A stretch of DNA of 64,000 nt from Artocarpus heterophyllus (lineage: Eukaryota > Streptophyta > Magnoliopsida > Rosales > Moraceae). The notes under the pieces were generated by a model that saw only the letters and a program-made list of their open reading frames with translations, was not told the origin of the DNA and made no database searches. Positions 11,111-24,400 of this stretch are shown here, piece by piece (position 1 is the first letter of the stretch; every line of letters begins with the position of its first letter). The position numbers and the translations under genes were made by a program. The stretch spans positions 18,449,274 to 18,513,273 of the forward strand of contig CM046350.1 in the NCBI GenBank assembly GCA_025403435.1, read 5' to 3'.

Positions 11111-12795
11111 TTTTCAATTTACCGGTGTGACACCTAATTTTGGGCCATCTATGTCTTTGATAATTGCATTTGTTAAAAAGGGTAAAATTTAAAATAAAAA
11201 GTGAAGTTTCTCTCTATCGTGACATTTATGATGATGAAATCACAACTATTGTAAAAATTCTGTCATGGGAAAAAAATAGTAGGTTAAGGTTAAAAACATG
11301 GGATAAAAATGCATGCACGTAATAAAGTAATTTATCGTCCAAAGCAAAAAAAGTAGCTCGGGTTTATTCTTGGAATTGACCAGCACGCGTTAATTAGCTT
11401 CCAAAAAGTCTCTGTCTGCTCCTAACATCTCCAATGTTACATCTTCTAAGAATCGTTGAATGCTTTCACATTAATTTCCTTGACAACTATGGACCTTTTT
11501 TTTTTTTTTTTGATAGATCAACTATGGACCTAATTGTTAGTTGGCTCAAAGCTTATCTGTTACGTACTTCAATTTGTTTTGTATTAATTCATATTATCGC
11601 TTAAAATATTCCATTCATATCATGTGACAAGCGAATGCAAACATAGTGCAATATTGTCATGACGAGTCTTATATTTCAGGAAATCTACGAATTCTTATGT
11701 ATACAAAGCAGTACATTAAATTATTCATTAGTTGAATACTTGTTCAATATTACAATTAACAAATACAAAATTAAATTAGAAAATAAAAGATGGAAAAGAA
11801 GAGAGAGATTTAACGTGGTTATATAATAGACCTATATTGAGTGACAGAAGGGAGCTTGGGGCATCACTAACTCAAGCCCCCCAATTATATAAACTTTTCA
11901 ATTTTATAAAATTTGTATTATTTCTTCTATTTTCTCACTTAGGCCCCCCTAAATTTTTTTTTATTACAAACAATAATCTTATTATTAATTTTTAAAACAT
12001 ATAATTTCTCCTACCTAATTTTTCATAATTTTAAATTTTAAGCAAGTAGTTTTAAAATTTTCATTTACACCCTTAGTTTTTACTTTTCATTATATCTTAT
12101 TTCATATTTTTTCTTGTATACAAAATAACAAAAAGAAATCCAAATATGAAATTATCACAATACTACTTAACTTTATATATTTAAAGAAAAAAGTATATCT
12201 CTATTGACCAATGAAAAAACAAATGCTAAGAAAAAATACTATAAGATTTTAAGTATTTATTACACTATTAATTCATTTTAGAATTTTTATTTAACTCAAG
12301 CTCTTTTTGGAGGTTCAAGTAATTGGCTACAAAAAATTTATTTCTTTTTTCTTTTCCTAGTAATTACATTATCCTAATTCCTTGTTTTAAAAGCCATAAT
12401 TACATACCTTTTTACAAAAAAAAAGGAAATATTTCAATATTTCTGCTGACACAATTTTCTTATTCCAAAAGCATAAAACCTATGCTTAAAGGAACTAACA
12501 CGAGTTTCTTATGATCGTCGCTGTTGGGCATCTAATTTTGAGCATTGATACTAGTGCAGAGCATCTAGTATACATGATATATATTAATTTACATCTCTGT
12601 GCAACGTGAAGCACACAGATTCTTTTTTATTATCATTTTATTTTAATGTGAGATAAATCATGTCCTTTTGTCGGCCAATAATGTTATATTTTAGCAATTT
12701 GTATACAAGACAATGCAATGGGGAACATAAATTATGAGCAATAACGAGAAGCGGCAACAAGCGTCACGATAACGGTGGACCGTGTAAAACTAATA
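11111..12795. other. Intergenic DNA, no gene seen
   Basis: AT-rich. Weakly similar inverted sequences near 11,866-11,884 (ACTAACTCAAGCCCCCCAA) and 12,308-12,330 may be ends of a small degraded DNA transposon, but the match is too short to call. Confidence 0.4.
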
Positions 12796-12943
12796 CCCTG
12801 TTTGACAAGGTCTCGGACCATTATGTCAGTTATGAATACTCTAAAACTCTCATATACTACGATAAAAATAAAAAAATTGTTACGATATAAAGCTCTCACA
12901 TACTACAGTAAAAACAGTTCTAACTATCATGCCAAATACCCTA
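12796..12943 (-). repeat. MITE family M1, copy E
   Basis: Inverted relative to copy A. TACTACAGTAAAAACAGTTC and CTCTCATATACTACG are complements of the family half units, and the ends are CCTGTTTGACAAGG and CCAAATACCCTAT. Confidence 0.65.
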
Positions 12944-13791
12944 TAAATTAATTAAATATTCCAATTACGTTGACACTTAAAGCCTAATTGGCCGTTTGAT
13001 GATAGGTTTAAAACCATTTAAGACAGTTTAAACTATAAAGACGGTTCAAATTGACGCTTAGTAGAATAATAACTAAGGCCAATTTAAACAGAAGGGGTTT
13101 TAAAATGGCCTAAACTCCTAAAATTTAAATTTTGCTCCCCTTTAAACTCACGTAATTTGAGCCATTTTCTATAGTAAAAACCCTTCTTATTTTTGTGTTT
13201 ATTTTATAAATTATAGTTTTTCAAACACTATTTTTCGTTTTGAACTTGATGTAATGTTTTATTTTCGTTTTAAACTTTTATGTTTTAAACGTCAGTTTAA
13301 AACCACTGTTTAAACTATGTAGTTGAGAACTTATAATTCAAACCATAAAGTTCTAAATCATACTACTCCAAACTTGCACACCAAATGAATCATAAATTCT
13401 CCATACACATAGCCACTCACTCAATTTATTAAAATATAACGAAAAAAAACAAAAAGTTCATAAATGAAAAAAAAAATACAATCCCATAATAAAGCTAGTA
13501 TTATCATGAGTATATATTTTTCTGTAAATAATTATTATAATATTAGTATTATCATAATTATTATATATGTATATTTTTTGCTCTGAATAATAATTATGCC
13601 ATACATGATGTGTTTTGCTAGTCTTTGGATTTTTTATATCACGTGGCACTGGCGGGAGAATAATTAGTATTATTTTTTTTGACTGACTGAGGGACGTAAT
13701 GTCTGTTTTACTCATGTTTGGCTGCTTTTGTTCCCAATATACTTTTCTTTTATAAAGTACAAAAATGTAATCTAACCTTTCATAAATAAAA
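12944..13791. other. Intergenic DNA with GTTTAAAC-rich tract
   Basis: The segment at 13,010-13,330 is rich in TTTAAAC and GTTTAAA motifs in both orientations, suggesting a degraded inverted-repeat element. No gene. The frame at 13,458-13,715 is low-complexity. Confidence 0.4.
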
Positions 13792-15101
13792 GGGTTAATT
13801 TTGCTTTTGATTCTTAAACTATGTAACTTATCATATTTTAACTTATGAACTTTAAAACATAGTAAATTACACTCTTAAACATTAAACTTGTCTTATTTTG
13901 GTCATTTCGTTTTTAAATCCGTTAAATATTAATGGATATAAGCCAATAATTTTATTTTTGGCCCTTAGACTATACAGTTTGTCTCATTTTGACTCATAAA
14001 CTTTAAACTATAACAAATCACACTCTTGAACTATGAAACTTATCCTATTTTGATCTTTTCATAAGTAAATCTGGAAAATATTGACGGATTGAAACATATG
14101 ACTATTTTGACCTTTTGGCTCAATATATTTTTTCAATATATATTTTAAAGTCAAAATATTTAAATTATGTTTATCTATTATATAAAATTTACTACTTTTT
14201 CTTCTTTTTTTTTTCATATTTTTGTCAATAAAAGTTTTACCCTCTTTATTTGCTTAAGAAGTTTCATCAAATTTTCACCGTCATATAATTTAAAATGAAT
14301 TAAATTGAAAAATATGAACAGATAAGGAAAAAACTTGGATATATGGGTACCTAACAAAAACGACACATGGATTCTATAATATAACCAACTTGTCATTTTT
14401 AGGACTAATAGGAACTTTGGGTACAGTTGAAGTTTTAAGTTTAAGAATTGTAGTTTGTGAGAGCTTTAGAATGTAACAAATTTTTTCTTTTTTACTTTAG
14501 CTGGTGAGAGCTTTACATTATTCACATTTGTAACTGATGGGTTAGAACTATAGTTCAAATACCCTATAAATTTTAGGGTTGAAAATTACGTAAATAATAA
14601 AATAATGAATACTTCGCTTAATTGAACTTAGTAATTACAAAAAAAAAATCAAATTTTGTATTAATTTTAAGTGAACACGAATGTACATTTTTTTATAAAA
14701 TTTCCTATTTATAAATATGAGATACGTGAAATTCGGTTAAAAAAGATTTAATCTTAACCGTTGATTTATAATGAATCGATTAGGTACATTTATATGTGTA
14801 GCTTAATTCATCAATATTTAATAGATTTTGTAATTGAAGGGTTAAAATAGGACAAGTTTCATAGTTCAAGGGTATAACTTGTTATAGTTTAAAGTTTAGG
14901 GATTAAAAGATGGCAAGTTGTATAGTTTAGGAGGCAAAAGTGAAATTATTAGCTCAATTCCTTTGATATTTAATGGATTTAATAATGAAAGTGTCAAATA
15001 AGACAAATTAAATAGTTTAAGAGTGTGATTTGTTACATTTTAAAGTTTAAGGGTCAAATAAAATAAGTTGTATAGCTCAAGGGTCAAAAGTAAAATTAAC
15101 C
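13792..15101. mobile_element. Mutator-like inverted-repeat element with 10-bp target duplication
   Basis: Long terminal inverted repeats of about 290 bp (13,792-14,085 and 14,828-15,101) start GGGTTAATTTTGCTTTTGA and end in the complement TCAAAAGTAAAATTAACC. The decamer ATAAATAAAA directly flanks both ends (13,782-13,791 and 15,102-15,111), which fits the 9-11 bp target duplications of Mutator-like elements. Each arm contains a repeated internal motif of about 90-110 bp ending in CTATGAAACTTATC-like sequence. There is no transposase, so it is non-autonomous. A family-M1 MITE sits inside it. Confidence 0.75.
14412..14567. repeat. MITE family M1, copy F, nested in the Mutator-like element
   Basis: GTTTGTGAGAGCTTTAGAATG and GCTGGTGAGAGCTTTACAT are the two half units; it closes with AGTTCAAATACCCTATA. 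Its position in the loop of the larger inverted repeat implies it inserted later. Confidence 0.55.
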
Positions 15102-15684
15102 ATAAATAAAAAAGGAAAAACCCCTCATAAAAAAAAGAAAAGAAAAGAGAAACGTGTAATCTTACGGACTTTCATTTAGAGTTTCACGTGTACGGTACGG
15201 TACCTTACACAATTTGACTATTGCTTCGTTAACAAAAGCTTTGTCTCGTAATTTTTTTTTTTCTTTGGGTTTGGAAGAAGAAAATTCGAACTCATTCCTT
15301 AATATTAAAGATAGGAGTGAGGATCTAACGCTAAATTTTGCGTATTACCACCGTTTTATAATAAATTTACTTCTTCTCGTAACGTATATTTTTTTCAATA
15401 AGTTTTAAGGTGGGAAGATTTGAATTCTATAGTTTTTGATGATAGAATTTAGTGTTAGTTTATTGCTAAACTATATTAATAACTAACTTCCCCTTCAAAA
15501 TTTACCTATCTTCAAAATTTGCCTATGAAAAGAAATGTATACAACAAAAGAAATTACTAAAGTATAATGAGCTTTATAATTTATGTTCTTTTTTGGTGAT
15601 GGAGTTTAAGAAATTTCTATTTTGGGATCGACCATATTAAATTGTTGTCATAGTTAATATTTTCTTTTTAATATATAGTTTAAA

Positions 15685-15850
15685 AGAATAGTTAGAATAA
15701 ACAGTTTTTATTTAAGAACTATAGGATAAGATAGCTTTACACTGTATCTTTTTATTGTAAAATTCAAAGCTTAATACTGTAATTTTTTATTATTGTATAT
15801 GAGAATTTTATATTGTTTATAGTGATTAAAATTGCTTTTTCAAATGACAT
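15685..15850. repeat. MITE family M1, copy G
   Basis: Diverged copy: ATAGCTTTACACTGTATC, a central TTTTTTATTATTG and TATGAGAATTTTATATTG in family order. Confidence 0.5.
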
Positions 15851-17337
15851 GCAAGAGGAAAGTCATACAAATCATTTTTCAAAGAAAAAAGTCAACCCAA
15901 CTAGTCAACGTGTGTTTATATCCACACACGTATATAGTATATTTACAAACTTAAAAAAATGATAAAAAAAGATAAGTTTTTGCTTTTAGAATTTGTATTA
16001 AAACTATTCGTTTTATAATTGATAAAAGGGTTATTGTTTAATTGTTGGATTCGTTTTTTTTTTCCTTTTCTTTTTTTTTTTTGAGATTTCTAAGGTAGAA
16101 ATTATTCTTTGTGTTAATGATACGAACTATTTCTTTTAATAATCTAATAAAAAAAGCTACCAAGATGACAATAATATTTTTTTTTGCTGAAACAATAATA
16201 ATTAAATAGTATGTCCTTTTTCTTTAAAATAACAAAAACGTATGTCCTTTTCGTTACAAATGGGGGCACAGAATTCTTTTGAACACAAAAGAGAAAATTA
16301 TCTTTTGAATTTATTCAAAATATTTCAAAATGTGAGGTTTCTTTTCGTTATGAGTTTGAGCTCTCCTGTTAAAACTATGAAAAAATTACACGTTCAACTT
16401 TTTAAAAAAATTTCCAATGTGAGGTTACTTTTCGTTATACACGTCGGTTTAAATTTTCTTTGAAACAGTGTTCAAACCATTACAATATTAAGATAGTTCA
16501 AACCAATTCGACCAAGCATGCTTTAAATATTCCGAAAAGAACTTTTGATTAGTTTAAATGATAAATTCTACGAATTTTCTTTAATTATATCACTTATATG
16601 GAAACATTCTTTAAACTTTAAAATATAGCTGGTTAAATCTTTGAATTATAATACTATTAAATAGTCACCCCGAATTTTGAAATGTGTTTTTTTAGCAAAA
16701 TAATACTTGTTACGTTTATTAAATTGCTAAATTCATTTGTTTATTCAAAATTCTTAAAGAATCAACTTGAATTACGGTACATTTTTCACTTTTCACTTTT
16801 TTTTTGCTTTTGAGCATGTACTCTAAAAATAAAACATACAAGAGTTGGTGCCTAACTAGTTCATTTAAGATAACTCCTATTTAGGGGCACATTAATATAT
16901 ATGACATAGTTCGAAAAAAATCTGTGAAATTTACTTTTTGAATAAAAGGTTAATGAGACATTTGGTCTTTTTTATTGTAGAATTAAAATATGTTTGCAGT
17001 TCGTGAATATTCTTTATATGTTACAATGCATGTGTATAAAGACATTAATGACCATAATAATGATATTGTTAGTTTTAATTTATTTTTTTAGAATAACTAT
17101 AATATACGTATTTAAGATTTCAAATGGATTATGATATCATTATATTTTAAAAAAATTCCTAGAATTAGTGTGCTTGTCGCTCAAATTCAAATTAGTATAT
17201 AAAATAACGATTTTAAAATTTCCTAAAAAGATAGAATTTTTTTGTTAACAAGTTGGATTTACTGATAAATTAGAATTAATGTATTGTAATTAAATTAATG
17301 ATGTAGTTCTATTGACAAATTGAAATTAGGGTGTTGT

Positions 17338-17640
17338 AATTAAATTAATGACATAGTATTATTAAGTGTTTTTATATGTCTTACTGGTTATATAATTGAT
17401 ATATCGTTAGCTTAATGATATGTAATGATAATGATATGCAATGACATTCATTTCTTGAGACTTCAAGTGAATGATATTTCATTTTTTTGTGATATGTAAT
17501 TAAATTAATGATATAGTATTTATTAAGTCTTTTTGTGTATCTTATGGGTTATATAATTGTTATATAATTGAGTTAATGATAAGTAATGATAATGATACTC
17601 AATGACATTTATTTTATTTTTTAAGACTTCAAGTGATAAT
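17338..17640. repeat. Tandem repeat of about 160 bp, two copies
   Basis: Each copy runs from AATTAAATTAATGA-ATAGTAT through GGTTATATAATTG and TAATGATAATGATA to GACTTCAAGTGA. The copies start at about 17,338 and 17,497. Confidence 0.75.
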
Positions 17641-18422
17641 GATAATGCATCAATATAATATGTTTAAATAAGAAATATACGTGTATATGTTTTTTCTAAT
17701 TTAACTATTTAAAAAATAAGAAAATTTGTTATAAAAATTTAAATACATGATAATATTTAGTTAGAGGGTATTTTAAAATTCTAAATATGTGAAATTTTAA
17801 AAAAAGATATATAAGTGATATTTATATAATAAAGATAAATTTTAATTCACTCCTTAAAAAATAGATAAATTTTTATTTAAATAGATTCCTGGGATAATTT
17901 TATTAATTTTTGATTTCTTAATTATATTTAAGTATTTGTAATTATTCCAGTCGTAATAACGTTCCAGGAATTAATTCAAAATCCAGCACTTCGAGAAACA
18001 TCTTCCAATTAAAAAAATTAAAAAATAATCACCGCATTAGAATCTAGCGACAAGGATGTGGATTCAAATCTCACATACATGATGTGAAATTGCACAAAAA
18101 AAAAGTCATATTTATTCCAATACAAAAAAAAGCTCAACAACTTATCAGTCATCACTGTGCTCCATGTGAAACCATCCCCTGAACGGGGAGCCAATGTCCG
18201 CATCTGGGTTAATTGGATATTCAAAGGTCAAAACCTGTACAGTGAGCTGACCTTGAAAACCAACTGGTTAGCTCTGCAGCTGTTGGGCATTATTATTGGG
18301 AAGATTCAATTCCATTTACTCGAAACTTCATTTTTCTTAATAGCTCCGTATATCGGTTTTCCTGGGTTCTCTCAGAAAAAGGCGAACATTTTGGCCTCAA
18401 AAGCTTATAATCTTTTTTCACC

Positions 18423-21400
18423 ATGGTGGCCAACAATCTCGTTGTTGTCTTCATTCTCTCTATGACCGGCTTTGGGTTGCTGAGATTTTGCGAGTCCAAG
18501 CTTCCCCAAGATGAAGGTGGGACTTATTTTGAAATTTCTCAACTTGGGTGGGTTTTTTTTTTTTTTTTTAAATGCTTGAAGACTGAAGTTAAAGTTGGTG
18601 ATTACATATAATCATATTGGCGTGTATTTGAACGATGTCGAACCATGAAAATTTTTTACTCTTTTTTAGGATCTTTGGGTAGCCAATATTAGTATGTTCC
18701 TATAGGCTTTGGTAACTCGGAAGTGGAAATGTTAATTCTTTTTAAAACTTGGGAAATACTCTCATACTGTGTGGACGTCAGAGCAGTTTTCTCTTAAGTT
18801 TGTAGAAAGTGGTTCAGAAATATAATTCACGTTTGTATGAATAATTACTAGGTCCTGAATTTCTGTGACATGGTAAAAAGATGTCCTCTTAAAAGGAAGA
18901 AGAAAAGGAAAGATATGCTAAAAAGGTTAGAACGGGTTCCTGAGATTCAGAACTTACACTTCTTTACAAAACCTCATTGGTGATCTTCTCTAAGTGGGCC
19001 AATTGAGCCTGTATTATTGTTTTCCTTCTTTACTTGGGAAATGATTTGGGACTTCTGTTTTAGGCAGCTCTTTGTATGTTGGTGAGAGTGACTTTTCAAA
19101 CACTCGCAATAAACTTTTATGTGGATTTGTAACTTCTGTTTCCAAAATTGTGGACAATCACGTTGGTTGGCTGTTTTCTTGAAGGGTCGTTCCCTATCAG
19201 CTTAAGCTTTCGGGAGAATTACTAAATAACATAACATCAGAGCCGGTGGCTCAGACTTGATGCTTCTAGAATTGTACTTTCTAACTTACCACACATTGGT
19301 TTGTGTGAACTTACACATTTTTTTTTTTGGGGCATTCTCCGTGGTTTAAATTCACATTTAGCTTTCCTTGTTTTGGAATTTGGAGATGGTTTAAGCCTGC
19401 AAATGGAGTGGGACTATTAGAGTAACAAAAGCGATACTGGCGCACTTCCTATTTAACTTGATCTTTTAGGAGAAATGACAAACCAACATAATTCACCAGT
19501 CGAGGTGGCTTCCTTTGCTTTCTCTGTGACTTGCACTTTGTCAGAGATGGTCTTTAGATACATGGCCAATGCTATACAACCTCTTATTTGCTTAAACTTC
19601 TAGACAAATTGGGAAACAGACATGCTACTTACTAATATACATGGCAATTCTCAATTCTTACATATTGGCTATATATCTTTTTTAATGTATAAAGTAATTT
19701 ATATTATACAACCCTAAATCAAGTTAGTATTATTTTTTTATGATGAACAGTTGATGCTCTTGCACAAATAGCTAGTACAATGGGTGCAACATATTGGGAG
19801 TTTGACAGCGACACTTGCAGAGTTATAGCAGTTGGACTAACAAGAGAGTCACCACAGGGATCTGAGAGTAACGTTGGTTGTGATTGCACCTTCGAGAACA
19901 ATACTGTCTGTCATGTTGTAAGCATGTACTGTTCATTCATTGTTTAAGAAATAACATTAGATGAGTTATATCTGTCAATTAGATCATAGCATGCAATGGA
20001 CGAACTCTAGTTAGCTTCCCTTATCTTGTTTGAATAAAGATCAACTCCCCACAATTTCATATCCAGGAAGTGCGAGTTATGTCCATTAATACAATTTTTG
20101 AGTTATGTCCATGCACTAGTGATAGCCACGGTTTCAGGAATGAGAGTAAAGTTGATTAGTCTTGCTAGTTGCTACAATATTACCATGCTAAGGAATAAAT
20201 TGATAAGATTATAGGTATGAATGAAGACCGTGAATTCATTTCGATGCATCTATTAATTGTGAAGTATGTATCTATTGCCCTCTTACAAATGCTAAAAGTA
20301 TCAAACTCCCATCTTTGACAGAGTTCTCAAGGGTTATAGTCTACCTGGCAAGCTTCCACCTCAACTGGGAAAACTTCCTTACCTTAAAGAAATGTAAGAG
20401 CGCTTTGTATTTTCTCTTTCAATATTTGAAGCCTTTTTTTTTTTTTTTTTACTAATTTTAATCTTTAAGGAATCTATGCTTTTCTATTTTCCTCTTTGCT
20501 CAGTGATTTTGGTTTTAACTACCTGAACGGAATGATACCACGTGAATGGGGTTCGTTGGAATTAACCAACATGTAAGCTCTTTCATTCTTTCCTCTGGTA
20601 AGGTTTCGATTTAATTGTTTCCAATCTAAATGAACCAATATACTTTGCAGCTCTATTCTTGTTAATCGCTTATCTGGAGAAATTCCAAAGGAGTTGGGAA
20701 ATATCACTACTCTCACCTACATGTAAGTTCTGAACTTTTGTTTTGCTTTATTATTTGCATCTTTTAACTTATGGAACTGGATGTAATAGTGATTGAGTCG
20801 GTGCTAGTCATATAACTAGTGTGGTGTCTCTCTTTCTCTCTATCCGTTTTTCTCATGTATGGCAATGACCTGTCAAATGCTAACATGTTCCACCTGCTGA
20901 TCAAGCAGATTTTGTTTTCGTGTCGACATGAATTTTTGATAGTCCATAACTTATGGTTTCTCACTTAAATTTTTTAACCCCCTTAATTAATCAATCAGAT
21001 GCCTGGATGCAAACCAATTCTCTGGTACTCTTCCTCCTGAGCTAGGGAGATTATCCAACCTGCAAAGTTTGTATGTAGTTCCTTCTCCTTTTTACATTTT
21101 TTCCCCTTTCTCTTAACTTATTCTAGAGGATGAAAATGAATGTAATTCAGTGGCTTTGGTACTATAATTGCAGGTTACTATCCTCGAATCAGTTGACTGG
21201 AAATTTGCCTACGATGTTAGCTGACCTAAAAAATCTAACTGATTTGTAAGTATTTATAATGTCTGAGTTCTTTAAGGCCAACAGTTCGTACACTTATCTC
21301 TAATATTTGCATCTTCTTGTCTAATGCAGTAGGATAAGTGATAATAACTTCAATGGAAGCATACCTGATTTCATACAGAACTGGAAGGAACTTCAAAGAT

Positions 21401-24400
21401 TGTAAGATCTCATTTTATTTTCCAATATTTTTCAAGCGCCAGTATAGTTATTTTGAGTGCTTGATCTTTATGCGCAATTTTTGTTGTTGTGTTTAATTGT
21501 TGAAGACATGTAGAAGCAAGTGGACTTGAGGGACCGATCCCGTCAAACATATCCCAATTGACCAATTTAGAAGATTTGTGAGTAAATTTTTTCTTTATTG
21601 GTTTCTTTTTTGAGAAAATATGACTTGACTTACTAGCCTTATGAGCTCTTTTATTTTATTTTATTTCTTTTTCAAACCTAGTGTTCCTCTTTTATGCTTA
21701 TGGGACCATATAATTATCTTTATATGTAGACGGATAAGCGATATGCGTTCTCCTGGGCAAAACTTTCCGATGATAAGGGACATGGCAAGCTTGACAAAAT
21801 TGTATGTTTAGTGTTCATATACTCAAATATCATATAGAGTGCTTATAAGTCATCCATATTCATTTGTGCATTTACATAATCAATTCAGTTGTGTACTTTA
21901 GGGTCTTGAGGAACTGCAACATTTCCGGAGAGATCCCTTCATACTTCTGGACAATGAAGACTCTGGATGTAGTGTAAGTAAAATCCAAGAAGATTTGATG
22001 CACGCAATTTTTCTAGAATTCAATTAATACATCATGAATGACGTTGCTACAAAAAATTCTGTTTCTATCTGTTGTATCACTCTCCTTTATTTTCTTGTTT
22101 TTTTGCTCCGTTTTGGGATTAAAGATTGTTAGAAGATGTTGTTCATTTTATTACACAAAGTTTCTTTTCTGAAGTAAAACTGCCTCCAACGTAAAGATTG
22201 ATTGAAATACCACTGAGCATACCCTTTTTGAATCCGTGTCATTGACAGGGATTTGACTTACAACAAGTTAGTAGGGGAAATACCAGAGACGTCAAACTTG
22301 GAGCGTATGCGACAACTGTAAGTGTACAATTACTCCGAGCATGATAAATGTGATCAGGCATTTCAAACTAAGCATGAATCTATTAAAGTTTCTTGAGAAA
22401 CATGCTGAATTATGAAAAGGAAGGACAGAGTTCGTATGCTTGCAGGTTACGCAACATGCGAAGAGGGAACACTTGAATACATTCATACCTCGCATTTCAT
22501 GCTTCATTTGTTTATTGTTTTGTCTTCTACTTCAGAAGTAGCATTCTAGAATCTAAAAAAATTTGGTGTTGCTTTTTGTTAGCTTTTTAACCAGCAATAT
22601 GCTAAGCGGAAGTATTCCAGAGTCACTCTTGAGGGATGGAACCAGTATGTATGTTTCTTATCTGTATTTCTTTTGATATATTTCAAATTATTATTCTGTT
22701 GTTTTACGTTTAAATGTATCCTCGCTGGCATCATTTTTCTGTCCTTTATTAAATTAAGAAGCGTTATGCTGCTATATTTATGTATTTATTTTTTTTCTGT
22801 TCTAACTAATGACTTAACATGTGTTATCCTGTACAGCGACCTTTCATACAATAACTTCACATGGCAAGGACCTGAGGAACATACTTGTCAGGGTAGCATG
22901 TCAGTAATTATTTTGATACAATCTTTTGTTGTATTTTAAGTTGAATGTGCATATGGGTTTGGAACTAATTGTTATTTCATGTTTTCCTTAGGAATCTAAA
23001 CCTGAATTTATATCGAAGCTCTTCAACAGAAGATAACTTGTAAGATGCTTTTTCGCTGAATTTTTGTACTTTCATTTATGGTCTCATAGCCTTCAAGTTG
23101 CCTCCAATGATGCGGAGGTTCATTGGGGGTTAATTTTCACAAATGCTTGGTATATGTTGTCTGACTAATCGATTTTTTTTTTTCACCATCTTAGAAGAGC
23201 TCTTCCATGCTTGGAGGATTTCAAATGCCCACGATGTAAGGAAATGCTAACCAATTCATAATATTATGGAGTGTTATGATGCATACTTTCAAAGTCTCAT
23301 TGGATGTATTCTTGATTGTTAATTCTTCTCAACTTTCACGAAAAATTGAAAGGGCATTCATATATGAGCAAATGCTTGTAAATGGTTTCAGTTAGTTTGA
23401 TAAATACTGCTTGAAGAAATCTGACCTTTCTTTACAGAAAATTTTGGTGTTCATAAGGAATATAAACAGCAAAAAAAGAATTTCTCAAGTGTAAAGTTAT
23501 CTGCTTTCTCGGTGAAATTGTGGCATTCTGAACCATCCTTAATATTCAGAGTCAGTAGCCTCTTTAGTGATTAATGTGCATGAGTATTTGGGTCTATTTA
23601 CCTATTAATCAAAATGTTCATTAGTAACAAGTATATTACTCAAGATTGCTTCCTTGTGTAATCTCATTATATTTCTTTCAAGACAGATTCAACTTGTTGG
23701 CATCTTAATAGTGGTGGGTCGGCTGTTACGTTCAAGGAAAACAACAGAGAAGTTGAGTATGAAGGAGATGGACAAGTTGAAGGTGGCACTGCAGAATATT
23801 TTCTAAATTCAGAGAGTTATTGGGGATTTAGTAGTACTGGGGACTTCATGGATGATAATGATTACCAAAATACGCGTTATGTTATAGCGCTAATGTCATC
23901 AAATCTCTCTGATTTATATAGAACGGCCCGGATATCTCCAATTTCACTCACTTATTTTCATCGTTGCTTAGAAAACGGGAACTATTCGGTGAACCTCCAC
24001 TTTGCAGAGATACAATTTACTAATGATCAGACATATAAGAGTCTCGGCAGGCGCTTTTTTGATATCTATGTTCAGGTACATGATATAGCATTGAAATTGT
24101 AGACTATTTCAATTTGAAATTCACTGTGTCCTGAACATAAAGCTATTATTGTTTCAGGAAAGATTAGTGCGCGAGGATTTCAACATTGAAGATGAGGCAG
24201 GAATGGCACGTAAGGCGGTAGTACTACCTGTGCATAACGTAAGTGTGACGAATAATGCATTAGAAATCAGATTATTGTTTACTGGCAAAGGTACAACGAG
24301 GATTCCCAACAGAGGAGTGTATGGGCCTCTTATATCGGCCGTTTCTGTGGTTTCCGGTGAGTCGTTCTAATGGATATGATTCATCCTAATCCTGCATTAC

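Larger units (their letters stand above)
15112..18422. other. Intergenic DNA upstream of receptor kinase gene 1
   Basis: No gene before the start codon at 18,423. It holds one M1 MITE (15,685-15,850), a small tandem duplication of AATGTGAGGTTNCTTTTCG near 16,330 and 16,418, and a longer tandem repeat at 17,338-17,640. The last 100 bases before the gene are mixed in composition and may contain the promoter, but I see no clear TATA box. Confidence 0.5.

Noticed and set aside
19911..19920. Donor GTAAGC after GTT for gene 1 exon 2
   Set aside because: It gives the wrong phase for exon 3. The next GT (19,926) gives HVVSIVLKG, which fits the family.
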